The notes beneath the pieces were generated by a model that made no database searches, was not told the origin of the DNA, and was given only the letters and a program-made list of their open reading frames with translations. Below are positions 7,949 to 16,059 of a DNA stretch of 64,000 nucleotides, one piece after another. A program made the translations under genes and the position numbers. Position 1 is the stretch's first letter. Each line of letters begins with the position of its first letter. Source of the DNA: Metabacillus indicus LMG 22858 (lineage in GTDB: Bacteria > Bacillota > Bacilli > Bacillales > Bacillaceae); assembly GCF_000708755.2 (NCBI RefSeq), contig NZ_JGVU02000005.1:124001-188000 (forward strand), given 5' to 3'.

Positions 7949-9004
7949 TTACTTTACTTTGCCTGCAGCTTCTGAAAGTAATGTTAAGTATTCATCAATG
8001 GAATATTCAATCGCAAGCGGGTTTGGATTACCTGCAGCTGCCAGCGGAGTGTTGTCTCCGATGATCACAACAGATCCATTTTGAACCGCAGGAATTTTTC
8101 CAAGGATCGGGTCTTCCTGCAAGGCTTTTAACGTATTTTCGTTTCCGTAAGATACAAGGATCTCAGCATCGTTCAGCATATCCGCATTTTCTGCACTTAA
8201 TTCCACGTAGAAACCGTCTTCATCTTTAAGCTGGCTCGTAATGCTTTCAGGGTATTCCATCCCAAGCTCGCTCAGGAACTCTCCGCGCGGGTCTGCTGGA
8301 GTGTATATGTAGAATTTAGAGAGATCATCAGCTGAAATGCTGACGAATGCGGCTTTCTTCCCTTTAAGTTCAGGGTGTTCGCCTGCTTTTTCCTGGATGA
8401 GTTTTTCGGTATCCGCAATCAGTTCCTTGCCTTCCTCTTCCATTCCCATCCCCATTGCATTATAGGTGACCTGTTCGCGCCATGAAGCAACCCAAGGGGC
8501 CGATTTATAAGCTACAACCGGTGCGATTTCACTCAATGTATCGTATTCTTCCTGCGTGATGCCTGAGTAGGCGGCCAAAATGACATCCGGCTGTGAGTCA
8601 GAAATCGCTTCAAAGTCCAATCCGTCCGTATCCTGGTAGATGTTCGGGCTGTCTTCTCCAAGCTCTTTCACTTTCTCTTTCGTCCATGGCAGCATGCCGC
8701 TGTCATCCTGAATGCCGTAGTTTGCTGCCGAGAAACCCACCGGCACTACACCTAAAGCAAGTGCAACATCATGGTTTGCCCATGAAATGGTCGCAACGCG
8801 TTCCGGCTTCTCTTCAATGACCGTTTCGCCGAATGCATGCTTGATCGTGATTGGATATTGCGTATCTGATTCTTTTGAATCAGCCTTCTTATCAGATGCC
8901 TTTTCCGAACTGCCCGATTGACCGCCTGAGCAGCCTGCAAGGGCAATCATAAGGACAGCTATTAGAGAAACAGCCAGTGTTAAAAATCTGCGTCTTGTAT
9001 TCAT
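7949..9004 (-). CDS. Iron-siderophore substrate-binding lipoprotein
   Basis: A 351-residue class III periplasmic-type binding protein. A lipoprotein signal peptide ends in a LAGC lipobox at about residue 25, followed by a Ser/Lys/Asp-rich linker. The core has the FecB/FepB-like pattern RVATISWANHDVALALGVVPVG and a late NPLAIEYSIDEYLTLL helix. It captures ferric siderophore at the outer face of the membrane and delivers it to the downstream permeases. ATG 9004 is chosen for the AAGGAAGG just upstream; the longer start at 9025 would bury it. The promoter carries a perfect Fur box. Confidence 0.9.
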   Translation of the reverse strand: MNTRRRFLTLAVSLIAVLMIALAGCSGGQSGSSEKASDKKADSKESDTQYPITIKHAFGETVIEEKPERVATISWANHDVALALGVVPVGFSAANYGIQDDSGMLPWTKEKVKELGEDSPNIYQDTDGLDFEAISDSQPDVILAAYSGITQEEYDTLSEIAPVVAYKSAPWVASWREQVTYNAMGMGMEEEGKELIADTEKLIQEKAGEHPELKGKKAAFVSISADDLSKFYIYTPADPRGEFLSELGMEYPESITSQLKDEDGFYVELSAENADMLNDAEILVSYGNENTLKALQEDPILGKIPAVQNGSVVIIGDNTPLAAAGNPNPLAIEYSIDEYLTLLSEAAGKVK

Positions 9005-9034
9005 TTGTCGTTCCTTCCTTAGCACTAGTTTATT

Positions 9035-9049
9035 TGATAATAATTATCA
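9035..9049. promoter_or_regulatory. Fur box, perfect 7-1-7
   Basis: TGATAATAATTATCA matches the Bacillus Fur consensus TGATAAT-N-ATTATCA without mismatch. It lies just downstream of the -10 of the siderophore operon promoter, where Fe-loaded Fur would block transcription. Confidence 0.9.
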
Positions 9050-9057
9050 TTATCATT

Positions 9058-9086
9058 AATTTATCCTCAATATGTCAGGTTGTCAA
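9058..9086 (-). promoter_or_regulatory. Promoter of siderophore operon
   Basis: On the minus strand, TTGACA (9086-9081) and TAAATT (9063-9058) are 17 bases apart. The promoter is bracketed by two Fur boxes. Confidence 0.7.
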
Positions 9087-9101
9087 TGAAAATAATTATC
9101 A
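9087..9101. promoter_or_regulatory. Second Fur box, one mismatch
   Basis: TGAAAATAATTATCA differs from the 7-1-7 consensus at one position. It directly abuts the -35 of the minus-strand promoter. Confidence 0.7.
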
Positions 9102-9140
9102 ATTAGAATATGGGACATTCTCCCTGTCATTGCATGACTG

Positions 9141-9169
9141 TTGACAATGCTTGCCTCACCGCCTACAAT
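9141..9169 (+). promoter_or_regulatory. Promoter of the riboswitch-permease unit
   Basis: TTGACA (9141-9146) and TACAAT (9164-9169) are separated by 17 bases. The predicted transcript would start near 9176 and carry the glycine aptamer in a leader of roughly 270 nt. Confidence 0.75.
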
Positions 9170-9216
9170 TAATCATTATTCAGAAATACTCAAATTTAAA
9201 TAGAGCAGGCTATGAT

Positions 9217-9310
9217 GGCTGTGGATCACACTACAGCCGGAGCAGCTTCTGGAGAGACCGCTTTAGCGGCGCCGAAGGGTTCACAATCTCAGGCAAAAGG
9301 ACAGAAGAGT
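9217..9310 (+). ncRNA. Glycine riboswitch, single aptamer
   Basis: The core from 9248 carries the conserved glycine aptamer blocks: CTGGAGAG, a short CCGC/GCGG hairpin, GCCGAAGG, ATCTCAGG, then CAAAAGGACAGA. Only one full aptamer is present. The hairpin GGCTGT/ACAGCC at 9217-9238 just before it may be the remnant 'ghost' aptamer that singlet riboswitches use for tertiary contacts. A terminator lies 60 bases downstream. The block matches are seen directly. The regulatory direction (on or off with glycine) is not determined. Confidence 0.88.
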
Positions 9311-9371
9311 ATAGATTTAGAGTTTGGTGTACCCGTTTTTCGGTCGGCAAATGCTATTTTGGTATTCTTCA

Positions 9372-9413
9372 AAAAAGAGATTGGGAGTCTTCCCGTCTCT
9401 TTTTTTATTGGGT
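9372..9413 (+). terminator. Riboswitch expression platform (terminator)
   Basis: AAAAGAGATTGGGAG-tctt-CCCGTCTCTTTTTTT forms a hairpin with a seven-T tail between the glycine aptamer and the permease start. It is the probable conditional terminator. Confidence 0.8.
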
Positions 9414-9443
9414 TTTTTACATCTAAGAAGGAGGAAATCAAAA

Positions 9444-10790
9444 ATGGCACAGCAGGAATTGAAACGAGATTTGGCAAACCGCCATGTGCAGCTGATTGCA
9501 ATAGGCGGAACAATTGGAACGGGGTTGTTTTTAGGGTCGGGCAAGGCAATTCAGCTTGCTGGACCATCCATTATTTTCGCTTATTTAATAGTCGGGGTTG
9601 CCCTTTTTTTTATGATGAGGGCGCTTGGGGAGCTGCTTCTGTCAAAGGCGGGCTATGAGTCGTTTACGGATATTGCCGAGGATTATCTGGGCCCGCGGGC
9701 GGCGTTTGTAACAGGGTGGACCTACTGGTTCTGCTGGATCATGACGGCGATGGCCGATGTCATTGCGGTTGGTGTATATGTGCAGTACTGGTATGACATT
9801 CCGCAGTGGGTTCCTGCCATTGTGTGCCTGCTTCTTCTGCTTGGGCTCAATCTGCTGACGGTTAAGCTTTTTGGGGAACTCGAGTTTTGGTTTGCCCTGA
9901 TCAAAGTGGTGACGATTCTTGGGCTGATCGTCGTTGGGGTGATTTTGATTGTGGTGGGATTCAAGACGGATGCGGGAACCGTGTCTGTAAGCAACCTGTG
10001 GGAGCACGGCGGCCTGTTTCCGAACGGCATGACCGGATTTTTGCTTTCATTCCAGATGGTTGTGTTTGCATTTGTCGGTGTGGAACTGGTCGGGGTGTCG
10101 GCTGCGGAAACGTCTAATCCGCGAAAAAACATTCCGTCTGCCATCAATAAAATTCCCCTTCGGATTCTGTTTTTCTACGTCGGGGCTTTAATTGTCCTGC
10201 TCAGCATCAATCCGTGGACGGAGCTGAATGCTTCTGAAAGTCCATTCGTGAAAACGTTCAGTCTGATCGGCATTCCGCTTGCGGCGGGAATCATTAATTT
10301 TGTTGTTCTGACGTCTGCTGCGTCTGCCTGCAACAGCGGGCTGTTTTCGACAAGCCGGATCTTGTTCACGCTGAGCAAACGCGGCCAGGCGCCGTCCTCC
10401 ATGAAGAAGCTGACTAAGCAGCATGTGCCCGGCAATGCACTGTGGCTGTCAGCTGCCGTGGTGTCAGCTGGTGCGCTTTTAAGCAAGCTGATTCCCGAGC
10501 AGGCCTTCGGCATTGTGACGACAATCAGCGCTATCTGCTTTATCTGGGTGTGGAGTGTGATTTTGATCTGTCACATCAAATACCGCAGAAACCGCGGGGA
10601 CCTGCATGCGGAATCCGCATTCAAGGCTCCGTTTGCGCCGTTCATCAACTATGCGGTGCTGGCGCTGTTCGGGCTGATACTAGTGGTGATGCTAGTGGCG
10701 GATGAGACACGTCCTGCTCTGATGCTGACGCCTGTGTGGTTTATCTTGCTGTATGTGCTGTATTCTGCGAGAAAAAGGTCTCTGACCTGA
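9444..10790 (+). CDS. cycA: CycA-type glycine/D-alanine/D-serine permease
   Basis: A 448-residue APC-superfamily amino acid permease with about twelve TM segments. It starts ELKRDLANRHVQLIAIGGTIGTG, the typical AAT-family N-terminus with the substrate-binding GTIGTGLFLGSG loop. It also has the conserved FxGxE-type segment FAFVGVELVGVSAAET. It imports small neutral amino acids with protons. Assignment to the CycA branch rests on overall resemblance and on the glycine riboswitch in its leader. ATG 9444 has GAAGGAGG at ideal spacing; a longer frame from 9324 would run through the terminator and is rejected. Confidence 0.87.
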   Translation: MAQQELKRDLANRHVQLIAIGGTIGTGLFLGSGKAIQLAGPSIIFAYLIVGVALFFMMRALGELLLSKAGYESFTDIAEDYLGPRAAFVTGWTYWFCWIMTAMADVIAVGVYVQYWYDIPQWVPAIVCLLLLLGLNLLTVKLFGELEFWFALIKVVTILGLIVVGVILIVVGFKTDAGTVSVSNLWEHGGLFPNGMTGFLLSFQMVVFAFVGVELVGVSAAETSNPRKNIPSAINKIPLRILFFYVGALIVLLSINPWTELNASESPFVKTFSLIGIPLAAGIINFVVLTSAASACNSGLFSTSRILFTLSKRGQAPSSMKKLTKQHVPGNALWLSAAVVSAGALLSKLIPEQAFGIVTTISAICFIWVWSVILICHIKYRRNRGDLHAESAFKAPFAPFINYAVLALFGLILVVMLVADETRPALMLTPVWFILLYVLYSARKRSLT

Positions 10791-10791
10791 T

Positions 10792-10831
10792 AAAAAGAGG
10801 CTGCATGACAATTGTCGGCAGCCTCTTTTCC
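10792..10831. terminator. Bidirectional terminator
   Basis: AAAAGAGGCTGC and GCAGCCTCTTTT form a 12-bp stem between the convergent permease and DUF4188 genes, with A- and T-runs at both ends. Confidence 0.9.
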
Positions 10832-10834
10832 GTT

Positions 10835-11326
10835 TCAGTTGGTTGTAGTACCGGCTTTCATTAGCCGCTGTTTTGCCGAGGCGCGGCTTGATTCAACAGG
10901 AATAAAGCTGAGCGCTTTACCTAAGCCGTAGGGAGGCATGTTTCCATAGATTGATTCGTAGTTTCCGGCTTTTACTTCATACGTTTCATGGTATATGCCT
11001 ACAGAAGGATTGCTGCCGATCTTCTGATTAAAGTTTTTCCATGCCGCCATGTGCTTTTCGCTTCTTGCATAGGCAAGAAGATCCTCCGTCGAGCGCCAAT
11101 ATTGAATCATGACCGTTGTTCTCAGTCCGAAATAGCTTTCCATGGACAGGAAGCCCAGTTCGTCCTTGTTCATATAGAGCTCTCTGATCATCCCCGGCAT
11201 GGCAAAAAAGACCGGAAGCCACTTGTGCAGGGCGAGTCGCTTGTTTACCCTCATTCCGATCAGAAAGACAACGAGATCGTCCTGATTTTCCGTTGTGTAC
11301 CGCCCTGCAAACGTTTTATCAGCCAT
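10835..11326 (-). CDS. DUF4188-family (monooxygenase-like) protein
   Basis: A 163-residue soluble protein with the DUF4188 pattern: VVFLIGMRVNKRLALHKWLPVF near residue 18, MIQYWRSTEDLLAYARSEKHMAAW near residues 73-96, and IYHETYEV. The family is thought to adopt a dimeric alpha/beta ferredoxin-like fold related to small haem- or quinone-modifying monooxygenases, but no reaction is established. It starts two bases after the PadR gene, whose last codons contain its GAGGGGG ribosome binding site. The two form an operon, and the PadR protein probably controls this gene's expression. Confidence 0.8.
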   Translation of the reverse strand: MADKTFAGRYTTENQDDLVVFLIGMRVNKRLALHKWLPVFFAMPGMIRELYMNKDELGFLSMESYFGLRTTVMIQYWRSTEDLLAYARSEKHMAAWKNFNQKIGSNPSVGIYHETYEVKAGNYESIYGNMPPYGLGKALSFIPVESSRASAKQRLMKAGTTTN

Positions 11327-11328
11327 CT

Positions 11329-11883
11329 TTAATCCCCCTCATTCAGTAATTGTTCAAGAGTGTTTGTGCACCATTCAATCGCAGCCTTTGTCATCCGTTT
11401 TCCGTAATCCAGTGTGAAGAGCCAATAGAGGGCGTCTTCTGCGTGTTCTTTGTTGGCCGTAATGCTTTCTTCGATGTTTATATATGTAAGGTATCGTGCC
11501 TCTAACTTTTTCTTGTAATCCTCTAGAGTGGATACCGTGTTTTCTTTTGACTGATGACGTCCAAAAAACAATTTAAGCAGAATTTCATTGCGCTCGGCCG
11601 GAATTTGTTTAATTGGTTCTTCAAGCCAGTTCTTAAGCGTTTCCTTCCCTTGTGCCGTGAGATGATATTCCTTTCGTTCCGGTTTCGATGGCTGAGAGGA
11701 GATCGTGACGGTTGCCAGTTCATCTTCGACAATGGTTTTAAGAGTCGGATAGATTTGCCCGTAGCTGATCTTCCAAAAATGAGTTAAACTCCTGTCGATC
11801 AGCTGTTTAATATCATAGCCGGATCTGCAGTCTGTCGTTAAAATTCCAAGAATGGCGTAGGTTGTATCGTTGTAGGTTTTCAA
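11329..11883 (-). CDS. PadR-family transcriptional regulator
   Basis: A 184-residue regulator. The N-terminal PadR winged helix spans about residues 8-80 (YAILGILTTDCRSGYDIKQLI, then the ISYGQIYPTLKTIVEDELA recognition region). The C-terminal helical dimerisation part includes ALYWLFTLDYGKRMTKAAIEW. PadR proteins usually repress neighbouring stress or efflux genes and lose DNA on ligand binding. The start is TTG at 11883 with AGGGTGA upstream. The near-perfect 26-bp palindrome at 11897-11922 lies immediately upstream, so autoregulation together with the DUF4188 gene is likely. Confidence 0.87.
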   Translation of the reverse strand: MKTYNDTTYAILGILTTDCRSGYDIKQLIDRSLTHFWKISYGQIYPTLKTIVEDELATVTISSQPSKPERKEYHLTAQGKETLKNWLEEPIKQIPAERNEILLKLFFGRHQSKENTVSTLEDYKKKLEARYLTYINIEESITANKEHAEDALYWLFTLDYGKRMTKAAIEWCTNTLEQLLNEGD

Positions 11884-11896
11884 ATCTTTTCACCCT

Positions 11897-11922
11897 ATCT
11901 AAAAGATATATATCATTTAGAT
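11897..11922. promoter_or_regulatory. 26-bp palindromic PadR operator
   Basis: ATCTAAA...TTTAGAT arms flank a central GATATATATC. The whole 26 bp is self-complementary except for one pair of positions. It starts 14 bases upstream of the padR start codon. The size and ATxxA/T-rich form suit PadR-type operators; binding is inferred. Confidence 0.65.
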
Positions 11923-12226
11923 ACATTATACACAAATTTTTAAAATAAACAATATATGTAAATTTCGGTTTCCCGTCACGGGATATTCGAATCAGTCTTT
12001 TTTGCCGTGAAAATTCATACATTTATTAGGGAATTGCATATCCGCTGAGAACTTATCCTTTTTAACCGCCCGGAAATGGTTTATAATTATCAGATAATAG
12101 TAAAATTTAATCTATTCATAATAGACTGTGATAAACTGATATTCAGAAGACTTGTGTATGTTCAAAGGTGGCTGCCTGCATGTTTATGCGGGAGCCTGCT
12201 CGTTTTTGCAAATTTAGGGGATAAGG
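11923..12226. other. Intergenic region upstream of mqo
   Basis: About 300 AT-rich bases. A TATAAT at 12082-12087 has only poor -35 candidates. A stem-loop follows at 12170-12196 (listed separately). No ORF is convincing. Confidence 0.4.
12170..12196 (+). promoter_or_regulatory. Leader stem-loop before mqo
   Basis: GGCT-(G)-CCTGCAT and ATGCGGGAGCC form an 11-bp stem with one bulge and a four-base loop. TTTTT follows seven bases later. It could be a weak attenuator or an mRNA-stabilising hairpin in the mqo leader. It is not a good match to any known cis-element. Confidence 0.35.
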
Positions 12227-13735
12227 ATGGGTAGTATGAGCAGCTTAAAGAACAAAACAGACGTGGTTCTAATTGGTGCCGGGGTCATGAGTGCAACGCT
12301 TGGAGCGATGCTGAAAGAGGTAGCGCCGGATTGGAACATTAAAGTATTTGAAAAACTGGGAAGTCCGGGTGAAGAGAGTTCAAATGAGTGGAACAATGCA
12401 GGAACGGGTCATGCTGCGCTTTGCGAGCTTAACTATACATCGGAAAAAGCGGACGGTTCGGTAGATATCGGCAAGGCTGTGAAGGTGAATGAGCAGTTCC
12501 AGCTTTCAAGGCAGTTCTGGTCCTACTTGGTTAAACGAAATCTGATCCGCAATCCTGAGGATTTTATCATGCCGATTCCGCATATGAGCTTTGTGGAAGG
12601 GGAAAAAAATGTCGCGTTCCTGAAAAAGAGATTGGAAGCGTTATCAGCAAGTCCGCTGTTTCACGGAATGGAATTTTCAAGCGACCATCAAAAGCTGAAG
12701 GAATGGATTCCGCTTATGATGGAAGGCCGTACATCGTCCGAGCCGATTGCAGCGACGAAAATCGATTCAGGTACGGATGTGAATTTCGGCGCGCTGACGC
12801 GGATGCTTTTCGATCATTTGGAGAGAAAAAATGTGGAGGTCCACTACAAGCACAGCGTGGAGGACTTAAAGCGGACGCGTGACGGTTCATGGGAACTGAA
12901 AGTGAAGAACGGTTTCGGACAGGTTGAGCGCCACCGGGCGAAATTTGTCTTTATCGGAGGCGGAGGCGGCAGTCTGCATCTGCTGCAGAAAACAGGTATT
13001 CCGGAGTCGAAGCAGATTGGCGGTTTCCCTGTCAGCGGACTGTTCCTCGTCTGCAAAAATCCGGAAGTCATCGCGCAGCATCATGCGAAGGTTTACGGAA
13101 AAGCAAAGGTCGGCGCACCGCCGATGTCTGTTCCGCATCTTGACACACGTTACATTGACGGGAAGAAATCCCTGCTTTTCGGACCGTTTGCAGGCTTTTC
13201 GCCGAAATTCTTAAAAACGGGTTCAAACATGGATCTGATCAGTTCAGTCAAGCCTAACAACCTGATGACGATGCTTGCTGCAGGCGTGAAAGAAATGGCG
13301 CTGACCAAGTATCTGATTCAGCAGGTCATGCTGTCGCATGAAAAACGCATGGATGAACTGCGCGAATTCATTCCGAACGCCAAAAACGAGGAATGGGACA
13401 TCGTCGTTGCAGGCCAGCGCGTACAGGTTATCAAAGATACGGATGCCGGCAAAGGAACACTTCAGTTCGGTACAGAGGTGGTCAGTGCCGGAGACGGTTC
13501 AGTTGCCGCCCTTCTCGGAGCATCTCCTGGTGCTTCAACGGCTGTTCATGTCATGCTCGAGGTCTTTGAAAAATGCTTCCCGCAGCATATGACAGCATGG
13601 GAGCCAAAGCTTAAGGAAATGATTCCTTCCTACGGCTTGTCCCTGTCGGATCATCCTGAGCTTTTCCGCAAGATGGAGGAGTCGACCGGGCAAACGCTTG
13701 GTCTTGTGAAAAAAAAAGAACTCGTTTATAGCTAG
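12227..13735 (+). CDS. mqo: Malate:quinone oxidoreductase
   Basis: A 502-residue FAD-dependent Mqo that oxidises malate to oxaloacetate and passes electrons to the quinone pool at the membrane. The N-terminal dinucleotide fold has [17 protein letters not shown]. The Mqo-typical [18 protein letters not shown] lies near residues 54-71, and [28 protein letters not shown] lies mid-protein. A C-terminal [12 protein letters not shown] motif completes the FAD site. The length is normal for the family. Two ATGs (12227 and 12236) both have usable GGGGA/AAGG sites; I keep the first. It is monocistronic and ends at a strong terminator. Confidence 0.95.
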   Translation: MGSMSSLKNKTDVVLIGAGVMSATLGAMLKEVAPDWNIKVFEKLGSPGEESSNEWNNAGTGHAALCELNYTSEKADGSVDIGKAVKVNEQFQLSRQFWSYLVKRNLIRNPEDFIMPIPHMSFVEGEKNVAFLKKRLEALSASPLFHGMEFSSDHQKLKEWIPLMMEGRTSSEPIAATKIDSGTDVNFGALTRMLFDHLERKNVEVHYKHSVEDLKRTRDGSWELKVKNGFGQVERHRAKFVFIGGGGGSLHLLQKTGIPESKQIGGFPVSGLFLVCKNPEVIAQHHAKVYGKAKVGAPPMSVPHLDTRYIDGKKSLLFGPFAGFSPKFLKTGSNMDLISSVKPNNLMTMLAAGVKEMALTKYLIQQVMLSHEKRMDELREFIPNAKNEEWDIVVAGQRVQVIKDTDAGKGTLQFGTEVVSAGDGSVAALLGASPGASTAVHVMLEVFEKCFPQHMTAWEPKLKEMIPSYGLSLSDHPELFRKMEESTGQTLGLVKKKELVYS

Positions 13736-13774
13736 GACCCCAAAAAGAAGGGGATTTGGACAACTATAAGCAGG

Positions 13775-13808
13775 AAAAGGTGCATTGCCCCGGGCAATGC
13801 ACCTTTTT
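13775..13808 (+). terminator. Strong intrinsic terminator after mqo
   Basis: AAAGGTGCATTGCC and GGCAATGCACCTTT form a 14-bp perfect stem with a tight loop and a T-run. Confidence 0.92.
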
Positions 13809-13879
13809 GCTGTGAGCGTGTATACAAGCCCCATAATGCGTTAAGAATGCAAGTATGATTAAACGTTTGGGGTGAATCG

Positions 13880-14395
13880 ATGTATCTCTTGCTTGTAATC
13901 GCAGTCTGGATCTTATTTGCTTATAAATTTATCGACTGGAAACAATGGGAAAAGCAGTATCCGACGGTGCTTTTTTTTATTGTCGTGAATATGACGTACA
14001 ATTATTTTTATTACGACCACACGCTTTGGGCATTCAGAGGGGTGACGGCAGAATGGCTGAATCATTCAATCATCAATGCCGCTTTTACCTTTTTCATCTG
14101 TCCGATGGGGCTGATTATTTATCTGCAGAGATTTCCTGCTAAAAGAAGAAATCAGTGGATCTACATAGCGGTCTGGACGGCCTTTTATTCCGCGCTGGAG
14201 TGGATTTTTTCGCATAAGGGCATGTATGTGTATGACAACGGATGGAACGGCTGGCTGAATATCCCGCTGAATCTGCTCTTGTTTATCGTCCTGACCATCC
14301 ATTACAGGAAGCCTTCTATTGCTATTTTACTATCTGTTTTAGCCGTCATTCTTTTTTACTTATTCTTCCCGTTTTCATGGGGAAACCTAAAGTAA
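13880..14395 (+). CDS. CBO0543-like integral membrane protein
   Basis: A 171-residue protein that is almost entirely hydrophobic, with five predicted TM helices. It has an early WILFAYKFIDWKQWEKQYPTV segment, conserved aromatic loops (NYFYYDHTLW) and EWIFSHKGMYVYDNGWNGWLN. These fit the CBO0543 family of small Firmicutes membrane proteins, often linked to spore formers but without an assigned activity. It is followed 13 bases later by a 35-residue membrane peptide with a strong ribosome binding site, so the two probably form an operon. Confidence 0.65.
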   Translation: MYLLLVIAVWILFAYKFIDWKQWEKQYPTVLFFIVVNMTYNYFYYDHTLWAFRGVTAEWLNHSIINAAFTFFICPMGLIIYLQRFPAKRRNQWIYIAVWTAFYSALEWIFSHKGMYVYDNGWNGWLNIPLNLLLFIVLTIHYRKPSIAILLSVLAVILFYLFFPFSWGNLK

Positions 14396-14408
14396 AGGAG
14401 GATGCGAG

Positions 14409-14516
14409 ATGCTGATACGCGATGTTTTATCTGTACCCGTGTTTCTCCTGCTGCTTTTTGTGACATACGGGTCTATGTGGCTTTATGTCATGAGACAGGA
14501 GAAAAATTTAAAGTAA
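14409..14516 (+). CDS. 35-residue single-TM membrane peptide
   Basis: An ORF with one hydrophobic helix (SVPVFLLLLFVTYGSMWLYVM) and a basic tail RQEKNLK. It is preceded by AAAGGAGGATGCGAG, a near-ideal ribosome binding site, which makes translation likely although the ORF is very short. It lies immediately downstream of the CBO0543-like gene and overlaps the following terminator by two bases. No family recognised. Confidence 0.6.
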   Translation: MLIRDVLSVPVFLLLLFVTYGSMWLYVMRQEKNLK

Positions 14517-14545
14517 AAAGCTGCTGATGACCTCAGCAGCTTTTT
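14515..14545. terminator. Bidirectional terminator overlapping gene ends
   Basis: AAAAAGCTGCTG and CAGCAGCTTTTT form the stem. It serves the small membrane operon and overlaps the last codons of the convergent RQC-minor gene. Confidence 0.85.
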
Positions 14546-15954
14546 ATGATGGCTTTTGTGATATATTTCGCCGGCCATTCGTTTAAAAGACCGAAGACTT
14601 CAGCTTCATGGAAGCCGCTGCGCCGGATTTTGCTTGTGGCTTCTCCCCTCAGGATCTGCACGAGCATATGGTTTGGAACAGTTTCTTCCTGCAGGAAAAG
14701 CTGGATTTTTTCAAGGTGGGACCGAAGCAGCCGGAATTCTTTGATTACAAACATGACGTCATCTGCCTGCGGTTTGTGTTGTTCTGCAAGCTCCTGAAGC
14801 TTCTGGAGATGACGGGCAAGGCTTTCGCCCAAATCGTGAGAGTGCTGCTTACTCCAGCTTTCTGCTCTTCTAAGGACAGATGCATCCGGCACAGAGATGT
14901 TTGCGAGACTTAGCAGGTCTGGCCGAATCGCATTTGGAAAGTCAAGCTTCTCAATCTCTGTGTAGATTGCTGCTGCAGGGTGTGTTTCCGAAGCGTTCTC
15001 AAGCCGGGTTTGGAAGTCTTGAATGTGTGTGATGATTGGAGCGTGCTGTGCTAATTCGGTTTGGATCTCTTTTAACGCGTGCAGCTTCTCCATGGTTTCT
15101 TCAGACTGTACGGCGATTTCATTGAACTGCCGTTCGATGGTTGCAATCCTCTTCGTTGCCTGTGGGATATTGACTTCATCTGGAAGGGAAGCCTCATCCT
15201 TTGAAACGTGATAGGAAACCGAGTAGCGGCAGGCGCTGCATGTGCAGATGATTGAATCTGTATCCGCATGCAGTGTGAGCTCTTTTTCATGGCTGCAGAC
15301 CGTCCATTGCCATGCCGGCGGAATGCTGCGGTAAGGACGCATGACAATTTCGACGCGGTGCCGCCAATAGGAGATGTCCTCCGGATATTTCAAAACGCCG
15401 AGCAGGGAGGATTTATTCATGATTTCGACCGCTTGTATGACAGCCTCTTTGCTTGATGCAAGCCTGATCAAAGGATGCTGCGTGTAGGCGGAGTTTATTT
15501 TCTCGAGCCAATGTTTGCGTTCTAATTTGTTGAGACGTGCGCAAAATAGGTATTCCTGCACCACTTTTTTCACATGCCTGGAGAGGTCTTGAGCTGATAA
15601 GGTGCCATAGACCTCCGGATAAAAATAGCTGCTGTTGATGGGGAGTCCGCGCTGAACGGAATGTTTTTTCCAGAGAAACATTTCAGGCCTGATCAGGTGC
15701 GGATAGAGCCGTTCCTGTTTGTAGACCGGAAGCGGAATAGAAGGCCGGTCTGTTCCGAGAAAGGTTTTCAAAAGGGTCATCTCTTCTTCAGGAACTGACT
15801 GGAGTTCCTGCGCGGCTGCCTGCTGCAGCCTTGACAGTGCCGCGCGTTCCTCTTTATGGCCGATCGAGCGGATCTCCGGATACTTGCGGCCTGCCGGTAC
15901 GAACAAGAGAGAAGGATAGTCATTAAACTGATAGGCGATTTGCTGAAGCTGCAT
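14533..15954 (-). CDS. RQC-minor-like DNA-binding protein
   Basis: A 473-residue soluble protein, mostly helical. It has a central Cys cluster (CTCSACRYS, about residues 237-245), a coiled-coil stretch around 270-330, and a C-terminal LVQILRGEATSKIRRSGF followed by EAEVFGLLNEW. The last element resembles the RQC-minor winged-helix domain, a small relative of the RecQ C-terminal DNA-binding domain that is found without a helicase. The family assignment is recalled from the motif only. Its cellular role is unknown; DNA repair or branched-DNA binding is a guess. It is monocistronic, and its last codons form half of a bidirectional terminator. Confidence 0.55.
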   Translation of the reverse strand: MQLQQIAYQFNDYPSLLFVPAGRKYPEIRSIGHKEERAALSRLQQAAAQELQSVPEEEMTLLKTFLGTDRPSIPLPVYKQERLYPHLIRPEMFLWKKHSVQRGLPINSSYFYPEVYGTLSAQDLSRHVKKVVQEYLFCARLNKLERKHWLEKINSAYTQHPLIRLASSKEAVIQAVEIMNKSSLLGVLKYPEDISYWRHRVEIVMRPYRSIPPAWQWTVCSHEKELTLHADTDSIICTCSACRYSVSYHVSKDEASLPDEVNIPQATKRIATIERQFNEIAVQSEETMEKLHALKEIQTELAQHAPIITHIQDFQTRLENASETHPAAAIYTEIEKLDFPNAIRPDLLSLANISVPDASVLRRAESWSKQHSHDLGESLARHLQKLQELAEQHKPQADDVMFVIKEFRLLRSHLEKIQLFLQEETVPNHMLVQILRGEATSKIRRSGFHEAEVFGLLNEWPAKYITKAIIKSC

Positions 15955-16059
15955 GTGCTGACACCCCGTTCATTGGAATATGTCACATTATAGAACGTTT
16001 TTGGGGTGGACTCCAGTTTGGATGTTTCCTATATAATAGGGGGAGAAGGAGTGATGGGC

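Noticed and set aside
9324-9443. 40-residue N-terminal extension of the glycine permease
   Set aside because: It runs through the riboswitch terminator. The ATG at 9444 has an ideal ribosome site.
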